The position numbers were made by a program, and so were the translations under genes. A stretch of DNA of 64,000 nt, from assembly GCA_964653435.1 (NCBI GenBank), contig CAZZFA010000017.1, forward strand, positions 1 to 64,000, written 5' to 3'. Under the pieces are notes generated by a model. That model had not been told where the DNA came from, did not search any database, and saw only the letters and a list, made by a program, of their open reading frames with translations. Shown piece after piece: positions 1 to 8,494 of the stretch (within the stretch, counting starts at the first letter, position 1; each line of letters opens with the position of its first letter). The DNA is from CAZMVY01 sp964653435. Its GTDB lineage: Bacteria; Planctomycetota; Phycisphaerae; UBA1845; PWPN01.

Positions 1-160
1 AACGCGATTCCGGCGACTGCGCTGCTGCCGATCGCGACGAGCCATCCCGCTACGCGCCGGCGAAGCCGAAAACGCGATTCCGGCGACTGCGCCGCTGCCG
101 ATCGCGACGAGCCATCCGGCTGCGCACCGGCGAAGCCGAAAACGCGATTCCGGCGACTGC
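1..160. repeat. 70-bp tandem repeat, about 2.3 copies, cut by window edge
   Basis: Bases 1-70 and 71-140 are near-identical copies (a handful of substitutions), and 141-160 begins a third copy before the sequence diverges. The unit starts AACGCGATTCCGGCGACTGC and ends GCGAAGCCGAA. Seventy is not a multiple of three and no frame gives a repetitive protein, so this looks like an intergenic tandem repeat. The array may extend left of the window. Confidence 0.9.
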
Positions 161-675
161 CTCGACACTATTTCAACCGGCTGCCAAGCCCGAAGGCGGT
201 GGCAAACCCGCGCCGGCTGGAGCTGACGGTATGCTGCGCACACAATGCCGTTTCCAGCCGGCCTGCCTTTGGCCGCCGCCTTCGGCCGGTGGAGGCACCG
301 GCTCCCTCCTCTTCCACGCTTGCCGCCCAGCGGGCTTGAGCCGGGCCTGGTGAATGCCCGCCGCCCACCGTCTGCAACTACGGCCATGCACCCAGGCTTG
401 ACCGGTCGCTTGACTGTCGCATCCCCGTCCAATATCCTCACGTACTGGTCGTCGAGTCGACGGCGACGGCCGGCAGTCGCCCAGCGCGATCGTACGGTTG
501 AGTTTGTGTGCGAGCGATCCGCCCCGGCGTGCGGCGGGCAGGAATGCGGCGCGAAGGGGACGGTCGGCAGACAGGATGCAAGGCAGCGTAGCAGAATGAG
601 CTGCGTGGCGTGTGTGTGGATGGGGCACAACTGCGACGCAGGTGGTGCGAGCGCGGGAAGCCCCCGGGAAGCTTT
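161..675. other. Intergenic region, no gene recognised
   Basis: About 515 bases between the tandem repeat and tRNA-Cys. Open frames exist on both strands, but their translations are Arg/Pro/Ala-rich, resemble no family I know and overlap one another, as expected by chance at this GC content. I see no convincing promoter for the tRNA. Confidence 0.6.
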
Positions 676-749
676 GGCGGCGTACCCAAGTGGACCAAGG
701 GGACGGATTGCAAATCCGTTATTCATGGGTTCGAATCCCATCGCCGCCT
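676..749 (+). tRNA. tRNA-Cys (GCA)
   Basis: A full cloverleaf can be folded. The acceptor GGCGGCG (676-682) pairs with CGCCGCC (742-748), followed by discriminator T. The anticodon stem ACGGA/TCCGT closes the loop TTGCAAA, giving anticodon GCA (Cys). The T arm contains GGTTCGAATCC. CCA is not encoded. Flanks on both sides carry no recognisable gene. Confidence 0.93.
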
Positions 750-1380
750 GTGATTGACAGTGACGAATCCAGGAGGAGTCAGGGCAGTCCGCCGCCCCTC
801 GCGAGATTCCCTGGTGGGCGGAAGAAGTACGTCGCAAGCCAAATCGCGCCGACAAAGAGAATCGGTGCTTTCAGACACGGTCACCTGATTGCTCCAGACC
901 ACCGAATGACAAGGTGGCCTCGACGCCCGCGTGTTCAGAGGCGTCATGGCGGCGGACGGTGCCTTGGCGTGAGTCGGTGACTTTCGGCCCGGGCGCAAAC
1001 CGGCTGCGCAGACGAGGGAGATCGCATCAGGGGATGCGGCAGCACGGAGAAGCAGGACCAGCTTCGACACGAGTCTCAGCCGCGTCGATTGCCGCCGGTG
1101 TTCACGGTGCGCGGGTTCCCGCGCGCGGATGCGGCGGGGTCAGGACTTCCGAGAAGCACTGGCCACACGCGCGCGGCCGCTTGGGCTGCGGGCTGAGCCG
1201 GCGCTACTGCCGCTTTCGGTTCGAGAGTTTCGTTCGTTTCCAGCCCCGTAGGGGCGACCGAGAGTAGCCCAGGGCGTAAGCCCTGGGTTCCCGGCGTCAA
1301 CACGCGCAAAGCCCCGTAGGGGCGACTGAGCCTTCGCGGCGTTGCTCGCCGCATGCGAAACTGTCTTACCGAAAACGGCG
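750..1380. other. Intergenic region with a dispersed repeat
   Basis: About 630 bases between tRNA-Cys and the gene downstream of feoB. The only clear structure is the palindromic repeat at 1211-1333. Open frames here translate to low-complexity Arg-rich sequence and are not credible genes. Confidence 0.6.
1211..1333 (+). repeat. Dispersed palindromic repeat R1, copy 1
   Basis: The element starts with a CTTTCGGTTCGAGAGTTTCG-like stretch. Next comes a CCCC-gta-GGGG palindrome, then the perfect hairpin CCCAGGGC-gtaa-GCCCTGGG, then a second CCCC-gta-GGGG. Related sequence occurs in reverse orientation at 59191-59260, and the first part also at 57943-57979. All copies are intergenic. It resembles the short REP-like palindromes scattered through planctomycete genomes (family knowledge, not searched). 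Confidence 0.75.
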
Positions 1381-1659
1381 CTATGCCTGTCGCGGCGGAT
1401 CGACCGTCGCCGTCCCCGGCGCGGTGTGCTTCGGCTGCTGCGGCGTCGGGCCGGCCGCTGAAATCCGCAGGAAGGGACAGCAGCTTGCGCTCGTGCCGCA
1501 CCCGCAGTAGCCCCGCCCCTGGAAGAACCGCACCACGCGGAAGATCAGCCAACCCGCTGCCAGCACGAGGATGGCGCCGACGATCAGCGGCTCCAGCCAA
1601 CCGCTCGCCATCAGCGGAATGCCCGGGTTCAACATTGAGATCGGCATGACCGACGTCAT
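1381..1659 (-). CDS. FeoB-associated Cys-rich small membrane protein
   Basis: A 92-residue protein with one transmembrane segment (about residues 22-42, LEPLIVGAILVLAAGWLIF) followed by a Cys cluster YCGCGTSASCC at 51-61 and a Pro-rich tail. Small one-helix proteins with a cluster of cysteines directly after feoB are a known companion family (FeoB-associated Cys-rich membrane protein). They probably help iron handling or FeoB assembly at the membrane, but their chemistry is not settled. It starts 29 bases after the feoB stop on the same strand, so it should be co-transcribed. I chose ATG at 1659; the frame has no closer start that keeps the helix intact except ATGs at residues 5 and 9. Confidence 0.8.
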   Translation of the reverse strand: MTSVMPISMLNPGIPLMASGWLEPLIVGAILVLAAGWLIFRVVRFFQGRGYCGCGTSASCCPFLRISAAGPTPQQPKHTAPGTATVDPPRQA

Positions 1660-1688
1660 CCTGCGGCTCCCGGCCCGCGGCGCGCAAC

Positions 1689-4010
1689 TCACCGTCCGCA
1701 AAAGGCCCGCCCGAGCTGGTACACCATCACCGCCAGCACGAAGGCCAGCGTCGTCGAGAATACCGTCGAGAAAATCGCCCACCGCCACTGGCCCGACTCG
1801 CGCCGGATCACCGCCAGCGTGGAGAAACACGGAGCGTACAACATCACGAAAACCATGATCGCGGCGGCCCGGACGGGCGACCACCGCGGATCCTCCGCCA
1901 GAACCGACGCGAGATTGCGGATCGTGTCCGGATGGGAGTCGCCCATCGCGTACGCCGTGCCCATCGTGCCGATCACCACTTCCTTTGCCGCGAAGCCCGC
2001 GATCAGCGCGACGTTGTCCCGCCACTCGAAGCCCGCCAGCCGGCTGATCGGCGCGAGCGCAGCACCCAGCCGTCCGGCGAAGCTGCCCTCCAATTGCGCG
2101 CGGGCCCGCTCGTTCTCGATCGCGCGGCAGGCGGCCTCGTGCTCCTGCCGGATCCGGGCATCCGTTCCGGAGGTCCCCCCCGCGGCCGCCGCTTCGAATT
2201 GCCGCTTCGCTTCCGCGAGGCGCGCCTCGAACGGCCGCGCGTCGATCCGCGGAAAGTACATCATCGCCCAGACCACGATGTTGATCGCCAGAATGATCGT
2301 GCCGGCCTTCCGGAGATAGAGCCACGTCCGCTCCCACGTGTGCTGGAGAACACCGCGGAGCGTGGGTACATGGTACGCCGGAAGCTCCATCACAAACGGT
2401 GTCTGCTCTCCGCGAATGAACACCTTGCGCAGCAGCCATGCGGCGGAAAGCGCCATGCCCCACGATACGGCCCAGAGCGCGAAAAGCACCTGCGGCTTGT
2501 GCCGCGCGAAGAATGCGGCGATGAACATCAGGTACACCGGCATCTTCGCGCCGCAGTTCATCATCGGCACGACGAGCATCGTCACGAGGCGGTCCTTCTT
2601 CTCCCGGAGCGTCCGGGTCGCCATCACGCCGGGCACGGCGCAGCCTCCCCCGCCCAGACCCCCCGAGAGGATCAAGGCCAGGATGCTCTTGCCCTGGAGG
2701 CCGAACACCCGCAGCACCCGGTCCATCACGAAGGCGACCCGCGCGACGTAACCCGTGTCTTCGAGCACGGCCACGAACATGAACAGGACCGCGATCAGCG
2801 GGAGAAATCCCACGACGCCGCCGACGCCTGCGAGCAGCCCGTCGTGAAGCAGGGAGTGGAGCAACGGCATCTGCGGCGCCAGCCCGGCGACCCGTCCGGC
2901 GAGCCAGTCGTCGAAGAACCACTGTACCCACCCCGTCGGGCTTTTCCCGAAGAGCCACCTCCACTCATCGGCCACCTTGAAGATCGACGCGAACAGGCCG
3001 TATACCACGAGGCAGAGAATCAGCGGCCCCAGCACGCGATGACACACGATCGTGTCGATCCGGTCCGTCACGTCCTGCCGCGTCTCGACTGTGGCATGGA
3101 CGCATTCGCGCACGATGCCGGCGGCAAAGCCGTACCGCCGCTCCGCGATGATCGTCTCGGCACTCTCGCCGAAATGCCGCTCGATCGCCGCGATGGATGC
3201 CTGCGCCGCCGCCTCGATCGCGCCAGGATCCCGCGCCAGCCGACGCACCGCTTTCCGCACGGCCGCATCCCGCTCAATCAGCTTCACCGCCACCCAGTGT
3301 GCCGGATACCGGCCCGCCAGCCCCGGCTCCCGGGCGACCACGGCGGCGACCTTCTCCACTTCCGCCTCCACCTCGTGGCCGTAGCTCACCGGCCGAACGC
3401 CCGGGCCGGACGGTTGCTCGGCCGTCGCGACAATCGCCCGCAGGAGTTCGTTAAGTCCGATGCCCCGATGGCCGACCGTGGCAACGACCGGCGCCCCGAG
3501 CAATACCGACATCTTCGCCGTATCAACGACAAAGCCGCGCCGCCGGGCTACGTCCGCCATGTTCAGCGCGATTACCAGCGGCGCCTGCATCTCCATCAGT
3601 TGAACCGTGAGATACAGGTTGCGCTCCAGGTTCGACGCGTCCACGATGTTCACGACGACCTGCGGCTTCGATTCGATTACCGCGTCCCTGGCGATCAGTT
3701 CATCCAGGGAGTAGGCCGTCAGCGAATACGTCCCGGGCAGGTCGACGACCTCGATCTCTCGCCCCTGCCAGGAGGCGCGCCCGACCTTCCGCTCGACTGT
3801 CACACCGGGATAGTTCGCCACACTCTGCGACATCCCGGTAAGCTGGTTGAAAATCGACGTCTTGCCGCAGTTTGGATTCCCGGCGATGGCGGCCGTGATG
3901 GGTCTGATCGCCTGCCGCTCCAACGGCGCCGGCGAGCGCGATCTCAGCGTCGTGGCGGGTTCCGCTTGCCCGCCGTCCGTTCGCGCCGCTGAAATCTCCG
4001 CATCCCGCAT
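1689..4010 (-). CDS. feoB: Ferrous iron transport GTPase FeoB
   Basis: This 773-residue protein is the inner-membrane Fe(II) transporter of the Feo system, a normal length for FeoB. The N-terminal G domain shows G1 GNPNCGKT (44-51), G3 DLPG (90-93) and G4 NMAD (150-153), then the helical GDP-dissociation-inhibitor region. The C-terminal half has the two Gate-type membrane blocks, including GGGGCAVPGVMATRTL and the second half with AAKEVVIGTMGTAYAMGD. A soluble stretch of about 60 residues rich in Glu and Arg sits between two membrane segments. The roughly 40-residue N-terminal extension before the G domain is slightly longer than in E. coli FeoB. feoA lies 112 bases upstream and a small Cys-rich membrane protein follows, which gives a complete feo operon. 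Confidence 0.97.
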   Translation of the reverse strand: MRDAEISAARTDGGQAEPATTLRSRSPAPLERQAIRPITAAIAGNPNCGKTSIFNQLTGMSQSVANYPGVTVERKVGRASWQGREIEVVDLPGTYSLTAYSLDELIARDAVIESKPQVVVNIVDASNLERNLYLTVQLMEMQAPLVIALNMADVARRRGFVVDTAKMSVLLGAPVVATVGHRGIGLNELLRAIVATAEQPSGPGVRPVSYGHEVEAEVEKVAAVVAREPGLAGRYPAHWVAVKLIERDAAVRKAVRRLARDPGAIEAAAQASIAAIERHFGESAETIIAERRYGFAAGIVRECVHATVETRQDVTDRIDTIVCHRVLGPLILCLVVYGLFASIFKVADEWRWLFGKSPTGWVQWFFDDWLAGRVAGLAPQMPLLHSLLHDGLLAGVGGVVGFLPLIAVLFMFVAVLEDTGYVARVAFVMDRVLRVFGLQGKSILALILSGGLGGGGCAVPGVMATRTLREKKDRLVTMLVVPMMNCGAKMPVYLMFIAAFFARHKPQVLFALWAVSWGMALSAAWLLRKVFIRGEQTPFVMELPAYHVPTLRGVLQHTWERTWLYLRKAGTIILAINIVVWAMMYFPRIDARPFEARLAEAKRQFEAAAAGGTSGTDARIRQEHEAACRAIENERARAQLEGSFAGRLGAALAPISRLAGFEWRDNVALIAGFAAKEVVIGTMGTAYAMGDSHPDTIRNLASVLAEDPRWSPVRAAAIMVFVMLYAPCFSTLAVIRRESGQWRWAIFSTVFSTTLAFVLAVMVYQLGRAFCGR

Positions 4011-4122
4011 GTTGCATTCTCTCGAAGGTCATTCGCCCGCCAGGCCGCTCGCAGGTTGCTTGGCGATCGGGGGCTTCGCAGGCACACAGCCCATCTCCGA
4101 AACCCGCAACAGCTCCCTACGT

Positions 4123-4377
4123 TCACTGCGTCGGGGGTCCGCCGTCTGTTGTGCGCTCCACTTCGATGTAACGCGCCTCATTACTTCGTATTGCGAGACT
4201 GTAACCCTTCACATCGATCTGGATCGGGTCACCCAGTGGCGCCCGTCGCTTGAGGTGAACCTTGGTGCCGCGCATAACTCCCATATCCATAAGCCGTTGG
4301 CGAACAGCCCCGCGTCCGCCGATCCGCGTGATCCTGACTACTTCACCTTCCGGCACCTCATCCAGAGTCCTGGGCAC
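4123..4377 (-). CDS. feoA: FeoA, SH3-like partner of FeoB
   Basis: This is a small cytosolic SH3-fold protein thought to regulate or stabilise FeoB. The core is PRTLDEVPEGEVVRITRIGG, then VRQRLMDMGVMRGTKV, then a strand pair ending LAIRSNEARYIEV, all typical of FeoA. I prefer the GTG start at 4377 (84 residues) because it has a GGAG nine bases upstream and matches the usual FeoA N-terminus. An in-frame ATG at 4416 would add 13 residues, but it falls within the proposed -10 (TATGGT) and touches the operator palindrome, leaving no room for a ribosome site. It heads the feo operon. Confidence 0.9.
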   Translation of the reverse strand: MPRTLDEVPEGEVVRITRIGGRGAVRQRLMDMGVMRGTKVHLKRRAPLGDPIQIDVKGYSLAIRSNEARYIEVERTTDGGPPTQ

Positions 4378-4410
4378 GGTTGGATTCTCCGCGAGGGATC
4401 GGGATCCGAT

Positions 4411-4436
4411 TACCATAGCAACTGAGACTCAGTCGC
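4411..4436 (-). promoter_or_regulatory. Probable Fur box overlapping the feoA promoter
   Basis: The plus strand at 4418-4436 reads GCAACTGAG-A-CTCAGTCGC, a 19-bp inverted repeat with one mismatch. It has the size and TGAGA/TCTCA-like core of Fur boxes. On the minus strand it is followed at once by TGC-TATGGT (4411-4416 for the hexamer), an extended -10. Repression by a Fur-type protein under iron sufficiency is inferred from position and shape. A Fur-family gene is at 45998. Confidence 0.6.
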
Positions 4437-4780
4437 AGTTACTGCCCTTGGTTTATATCCTCGCTGCGGGCCCCGGTCAATAATCCCCACGCGCCTCCGG
4501 CGAAGGGTCGGCCTACTTGCTACCCGCAGAGGCGGATGCTTGCCGGCGGCCGTGCCGGAACGTCGTTCGGGTGCGGGTTCTCCGATCGGGCGACGTGACA
4601 TGTCGGCGGCGGCATCGGATGGGCCGGCCGCGCGGCGGATCCGTTCGGGTCGCGCCGGGCGGCTGCCCATCTTGTGAGCGTCAGTGGTTGGGCCTCTGTT
4701 GGGTGTGTGATGCCGCTCAGCGCTGCATACAGGTCGCCGCGCCGGCGCATCGTCGCCGGCAGCCGGTTGCGTGCGGGTCT

Positions 4781-4809
4781 TTCACACGCCCCGGGTGAGT
4801 ACGTATGCT
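4781..4809 (+). promoter_or_regulatory. recO promoter placing the start of transcription on the ATG
   Basis: TTCACA (4781-4786), a 17-base spacer, then TATGCT (4804-4809). The expected transcription start, six to seven bases further on, is base 4815-4816. The recO ATG is at 4816, which predicts a leaderless mRNA. Confidence 0.55.
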
Positions 4810-4815
4810 GTATCC

Positions 4816-5601
4816 ATGGCTGCGCAGAAGGATGAGGCCGTCGTACTCCGCCGGCTCGACTACTCCGAGACCTCACAGGTTCTCGCCTTCTTCGGCCGTG
4901 CGTGCGGCCAGGTCCGCCTGATCGCCAAGGGCATCAAACGCGGGACGAAAAAGGCCTTCGCCACCGGCATCGATCTGCTCGAGATGGGTGTCGTCGTCTT
5001 TATCCGCCCGGAAGGCGGCAGCGGCCTCGGTACGCTCACCGAGTGGCGGCAGACGGAACCGTTTCTGGGGCTGCGGACCGACGTGCGACGGCTGTACGCC
5101 GGGCAGTACGCTGCCGAGATCACCTCGGCACTGACGGAGGAGGGCGATCCGCACCCGGAGCTGTTCGACGCCCTCGTGGCATTGCTCCGCTCGCTCGCCT
5201 CTGCTCCGCTGGAAAAGACGCCCGATACGTCGGCGCCGTTGCGCGATGGGGGACGGCCGGAGGCGGGCGGTTCTCTGGCCGCTCTCGTACGCTTCCAGAT
5301 GCAGTTGCTGACCGCGATCGGGCTGCTTCCGATCTTCGACGGCTGCGCCGCATGTCAGCGGCAACGACCGTCGCGGGAGCTGGAGTACTTCTCCGCCGGC
5401 CAGGGCGGGATGATCTGCCGCGATTGCGAGCCGACGGTTATTGAGAAACGACGTGTTGTGCCGGGCGTTGCCGCCGCGCTCTCGCACAACGCGGTGCCGG
5501 CTGCACTCCTCGCCGGGGCCTTCGATGTGCTGAACTACGCGATTTCCTGCGCCATGGGCCGAGCGCCGAAGCTGGCCGCGTACATCGCCGCACCGGGGTA
5601 A
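4816..5601 (+). CDS. recO: DNA repair protein RecO
   Basis: This 261-residue protein is the RecFOR-pathway mediator that loads RecA on SSB-coated gaps. The N-terminal OB-fold begins KDEAVVLRRLDYSETSQVL and continues with GQVRLIAKGIKR. The C-terminal part carries a zinc-binding set CAAC...CRDC, as in many RecO proteins. The frame is open 45 bases further upstream, but ATG at 4816 fits the family N-terminus (few residues before the VVL-R strand) and the promoter spacing. No Shine-Dalgarno sequence precedes this ATG. It is a lone gene with feo divergent upstream. Confidence 0.93.
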   Translation: MAAQKDEAVVLRRLDYSETSQVLAFFGRACGQVRLIAKGIKRGTKKAFATGIDLLEMGVVVFIRPEGGSGLGTLTEWRQTEPFLGLRTDVRRLYAGQYAAEITSALTEEGDPHPELFDALVALLRSLASAPLEKTPDTSAPLRDGGRPEAGGSLAALVRFQMQLLTAIGLLPIFDGCAACQRQRPSRELEYFSAGQGGMICRDCEPTVIEKRRVVPGVAAALSHNAVPAALLAGAFDVLNYAISCAMGRAPKLAAYIAAPG

Positions 5602-5827
5602 CGGGGCGGGAACGGCAGGGTGGGGCATGAACGGTGTCGCCCGGCGTATGTCCTGTTGAACAAGGGTGTGGAGTATCGGGACGACTGCCCGGAGCGTCCG
5701 GGCCGGCGATCGAAGCGATCGAAGAAGTAAGGCTTTCGTCCGGGAACGGGCCGGCCCGGGCGCCCCATGGTCGCGGCCGCTGCCCAAGGCGGCCTTTGGC
5801 CGCAACCGAACACGGCCGCGCCGGCCG

Positions 5828-5911
5828 CCGTCATGCTGAGCGAAGCGAAGCATCTGGCTCCTTTGCGCCAATCAGCCAGATTCTTCGTCGCTGCGCTCCT
5901 CAGAATGACGG
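5828..5911. repeat. Dispersed inverted-repeat element R2, copy 1
   Basis: The left arm begins CCGTCATGCTGAGCGAAGCG. The right arm, read on the other strand, begins CCGTCATTCTGAGGAGCGCA, and both run into ATCTGGCT, so the 84 bases form an imperfect hairpin. The right arm recurs at 53661-53710. Such GTCATTCTGAG...GAAGAATCT elements are dispersed in many large bacterial genomes (family knowledge). Confidence 0.7.
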
Positions 5912-5954
5912 GTAGCGCTACCGCTGCAACGCGATCCATGCGCGCAAGGCGCGC

Positions 5955-6000
5955 CGCGCGCAGGGCACACCGCGCGCGGGGCACACCGCGCGCAGGGCAC
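5955..6000. repeat. 16-bp tandem repeat, about three copies
   Basis: Units CGCGCGCAGGGCACAC at 5955-5970, 5971-5986 (one substitution) and 5987-6000 (partial). Lies in the noncoding stretch between recO and pcm. Confidence 0.75.
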
Positions 6001-6256
6001 GCAAGAGCCGCGACGCCAAAGTCTCCGCCTTCAAGCGGTCGGACCGGACGCTCATCCCGCTCTTGCCCCTGCGATCTGCGGGTCCGGCTTCCGCCAGGCT
6101 TCCCACGCCTTCGCGATACGCGCACCGCAATCACGGCCATGCACCTCCATGGGGGCACATCGTTGCGTGCTGATTCCTTTCGCGGTCAGACTCGATGGGC
6201 GGGCGCGCACCCTGGCGGGCTTTCTTCGGCGGACGGCCCAGCGGCAGGATGGCTTG

Positions 6257-6949
6257 TCACTGGTCCGGGCCTTGGATCGACCGGCCCCAGCCGGCCCGGC
6301 CCACGAGCGGAACGAAGCGACATCCCATCATCGGGCGCTCGATCGTCTTGTCGCCGTAACGATCCACCGCGACAAGCGTCTGGCTCTCGGCGGGGCCGAC
6401 GGGAATGACCAGGCGGCCGCCTTCGGCGAGTTGATCGACGAGCGGCGAGGGGATCCGTGGCGCGCCGGCGGTGACGAGGATGCGATCGAAGGGGGCGGCC
6501 TCGGGCCAGCCGAGCGTGCCGTCGCCCACGCGGTAGACGATGTTCGTGAAGCCCAACTCGCGGAGTCGGCGGGCGGCCTCCTGAGCGAGGAGCTCGATCC
6601 GCTCGATCGTGTACACCTGCCCGGCGAGTCTGGCGAGGATGGCCGTCTGATATCCGGAGCCGGTGCCGATCTCGAGCACGCGATGGGTCGGTGCCGGTTG
6701 GAGGGCGGCAGTCATGGCGGCAACCATATACGGCTGGGAGATGGTCTGACCTTCGGCGATAGGCAGGGCGCGGTCTTCGTAGGCCGCCGCGAGGTTCGCG
6801 GTGCCGACGAATCGCTCGCGGGGGATCTCCTCCATGACGGCCAGCACGCGCTCGTCCCGGATGCCCCGGCTGCGGAGCTGTTCCTGGACCATCCGCCTTC
6901 GCAGGGGGGCATAGATGCTCTCGGCGGCGGCGGGGGGCGGTTCACTCAT
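6257..6949 (-). CDS. pcm: Protein-L-isoaspartate O-methyltransferase
   Basis: This 230-residue cytosolic SAM-dependent enzyme methylates the alpha-carboxyl of isoaspartyl residues and so starts repair of aged proteins. Family landmarks are the RFVG segment, the conserved EGQTISQPYMVAAMT substrate loop, SAM motif I VLEIGTGSGYQTAILA, and later GGRLVIPVG. The start ATG overlaps the coaB stop (ATGA at 6949-6946), so translation is probably coupled. It is the last gene of the minus-strand housekeeping run. Confidence 0.95.
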   Translation of the reverse strand: MSEPPPAAAESIYAPLRRRMVQEQLRSRGIRDERVLAVMEEIPRERFVGTANLAAAYEDRALPIAEGQTISQPYMVAAMTAALQPAPTHRVLEIGTGSGYQTAILARLAGQVYTIERIELLAQEAARRLRELGFTNIVYRVGDGTLGWPEAAPFDRILVTAGAPRIPSPLVDQLAEGGRLVIPVGPAESQTLVAVDRYGDKTIERPMMGCRFVPLVGRAGWGRSIQGPDQ

Positions 6950-7614
6950 GTTCGTTCTCGTTTCTCATTCCTGAACGCGCCGAGCCTGCTTTTCCGCGCG
7001 GCCAGTTGCTCGGCCAGCCGTACGATGCGTTCGGCGACCTGTCGCTTGGTTCCGCGCCAGGGGCCGGTCCAGCCTTCGCCGGCGACGAGCACCTCGACCG
7101 TCGCGCGGTCAGCGCCGATGTTTTCCGGGCCGTTCAGGATGATCGCATCGCAGCGCTTGCGGACGAGCTTGTCGGCGGCGTGACGATGGTGGTTGTGGTC
7201 CTCCATCGCGAAGGCAATGGTGATCCGCCGCCCCTTGGTCCGGCCGAGCGACGCGGAGATATCTTCCGTCGGCTCGAGCGTCACGGTGCGCGGCCGCGCC
7301 TGTTTCTTGAGCTTGCGGGCGAGGGGTTTGCGCGGTCGGTAGTCACACACGGCGGCGGTGAGAATGGCCGCATCCGCCCGGCGAAAGGCCCGTTTCGCGG
7401 CGGCGGCCATCTCGGCGGCGGTCGTGACGTGTACCGTCCGGACGTTCGTCGGCGGCCTGATCGTCACCGGACCGGAGACGAGCACCACCTCATGCCCGCG
7501 CCGCGCCGCCGCCGCCGCGAGCGCGTAGCCCATCTTTCCCGACGACGGATTGGAAATGAAGCGCACCGTGTCGAAGAACTCTCGCGTCGGGCCGGCAGTG
7601 ATGAGAATCCGCAC
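6946..7614 (-). CDS. coaB: Phosphopantothenate-cysteine ligase (CoaB), stand-alone
   Basis: This 222-residue protein joins 4'-phosphopantothenate to cysteine in coenzyme A synthesis. It opens RILITAGPTREFFDTVRF and keeps the SNPSSGKMGYALA motif, AAVCDYRP, and the NGPENIGADRA segment near the end. Most bacteria make CoaB as the C-terminal half of a CoaBC fusion; here it is separate from the decarboxylase, which is encoded 71 bases upstream in another frame. I chose GTG at 7614 because a GAGG lies six bases upstream and it gives the exact family N-terminus. The frame stays open further upstream without plausible homology. Confidence 0.9.
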   Translation of the reverse strand: MRILITAGPTREFFDTVRFISNPSSGKMGYALAAAAARRGHEVVLVSGPVTIRPPTNVRTVHVTTAAEMAAAAKRAFRRADAAILTAAVCDYRPRKPLARKLKKQARPRTVTLEPTEDISASLGRTKGRRITIAFAMEDHNHHRHAADKLVRKRCDAIILNGPENIGADRATVEVLVAGEGWTGPWRGTKRQVAERIVRLAEQLAARKSRLGAFRNEKRERT

Positions 7615-7685
7615 GTTCGACCTCGCAACGCCGTGGACGCCGATCCTCCCAGTCGCCGCTGCCCGCGGGCTTGTCGAGGAGCTTG

Positions 7686-8303
7686 TCAGCGTGCCTTGGC
7701 GGACTTGCTCTTGGGCGGTTTGGCACGAAGTCGCTCGATGACTTCCGCGAGGATGACCTGGGGCTCGGCCATCCGGCCGGGGCCGATGGCGCGACAGGCA
7801 AGCCAGCCGGAGACCGGCTCGATGATCGGGTGGCCCGTGCCACGGAGCTTCGTCACGTTCGCCTGCACGATCGGGTTCTGCCACATCCGCGTGTTCATGG
7901 CCGGCGCGAGCAACACGGGGCAGTCGGCCGTCATTACGAGCGTGCTGAGCAGGTCGTCGGCGATGCCGCAGGCGATCTTGCCGATGATGTTTGCGGTGGC
8001 CGGGGCGATGAGGAAGAGATCCGCCGCCTCCGTCAACCGGATGTGCTGCGGATCGTAATAGGCCTCGGCCGACCAGAGGCTTGTGAAGACCTGCCTCGCC
8101 GTCAACGACTGGAAGGTCAGCGGGCCGACGAACTTCGTCGCGGCCTCGGTCATGGCCACCGTTACGCCCGCGCCGCGCTGCACCAGCGTGGAAACGACGG
8201 TGCAGACCTTGTACGCGGAGATGCCGCCGCATACCCCCACCAGGACCTCGTAGCCCGTGAGGTCGGCGTGAGGCGGCTCGATGCTGTGCTGGGCGGATGC
8301 CAT
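7686..8303 (-). CDS. coaC: Phosphopantothenoylcysteine decarboxylase (CoaC), stand-alone
   Basis: This 205-residue flavoprotein of the HFCD family decarboxylates phosphopantothenoylcysteine in coenzyme A synthesis. It shows the flavin loop GVCGGISAYK, the segment PATANIIGKIACGIADDLL and the substrate-clamp motif APAMNTRMW (PxMNxxMW). The C-terminus ends in a Lys/Arg/Ser tail and stops before the ligase domain, so CoaB and CoaC are two polypeptides that presumably form a complex. Confidence 0.92.
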   Translation of the reverse strand: MASAQHSIEPPHADLTGYEVLVGVCGGISAYKVCTVVSTLVQRGAGVTVAMTEAATKFVGPLTFQSLTARQVFTSLWSAEAYYDPQHIRLTEAADLFLIAPATANIIGKIACGIADDLLSTLVMTADCPVLLAPAMNTRMWQNPIVQANVTKLRGTGHPIIEPVSGWLACRAIGPGRMAEPQVILAEVIERLRAKPPKSKSAKAR

Positions 8304-8494
8304 CTCGTTGTCCTTCCGTCGTCCGTTGTCCCCGGCGTTGCCCGCGTACGCCGATGCCGTAACACGTGGCCGCAGGGGCCGGACCTCCTGGCGTCTCCCT
8401 GCACTGTTGTCCTCAAGAATCCTTGCGCCCCGCAGACATCCCGAAAGCGGGCGAGATGCCCGTTCCCCCTATCGGGCTGCGGGCGAGGCTCGCG

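Larger units (their letters stand above)
4378..4815. other. Divergent intergenic region between feoA and recO
   Basis: About 440 bases. It holds the feo operator/promoter (4411-4436) at one end and the recO promoter (4781-4809) at the other. Between them I see no gene; the open frames on both strands are Arg/Pro-rich and mutually overlapping. Confidence 0.65.
5602..6256. other. Intergenic region with repeats, no gene recognised
   Basis: About 655 bases between recO and pcm, which converge on it. It contains the inverted-repeat element at 5828-5911 and a short tandem repeat at 5955-6000. Translations of the open frames are Arg/Ala-rich and do not resemble proteins I know. Confidence 0.65.

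Noticed and set aside
1..160. CRISPR array at the left edge
   Set aside because: The 70-base units are directly adjacent with no variable spacers, and no cas gene is near.
245..757. 170-codon frame across tRNA-Cys
   Set aside because: It overlaps the tRNA and translates to Pro/Arg/Ala-rich sequence without homology.
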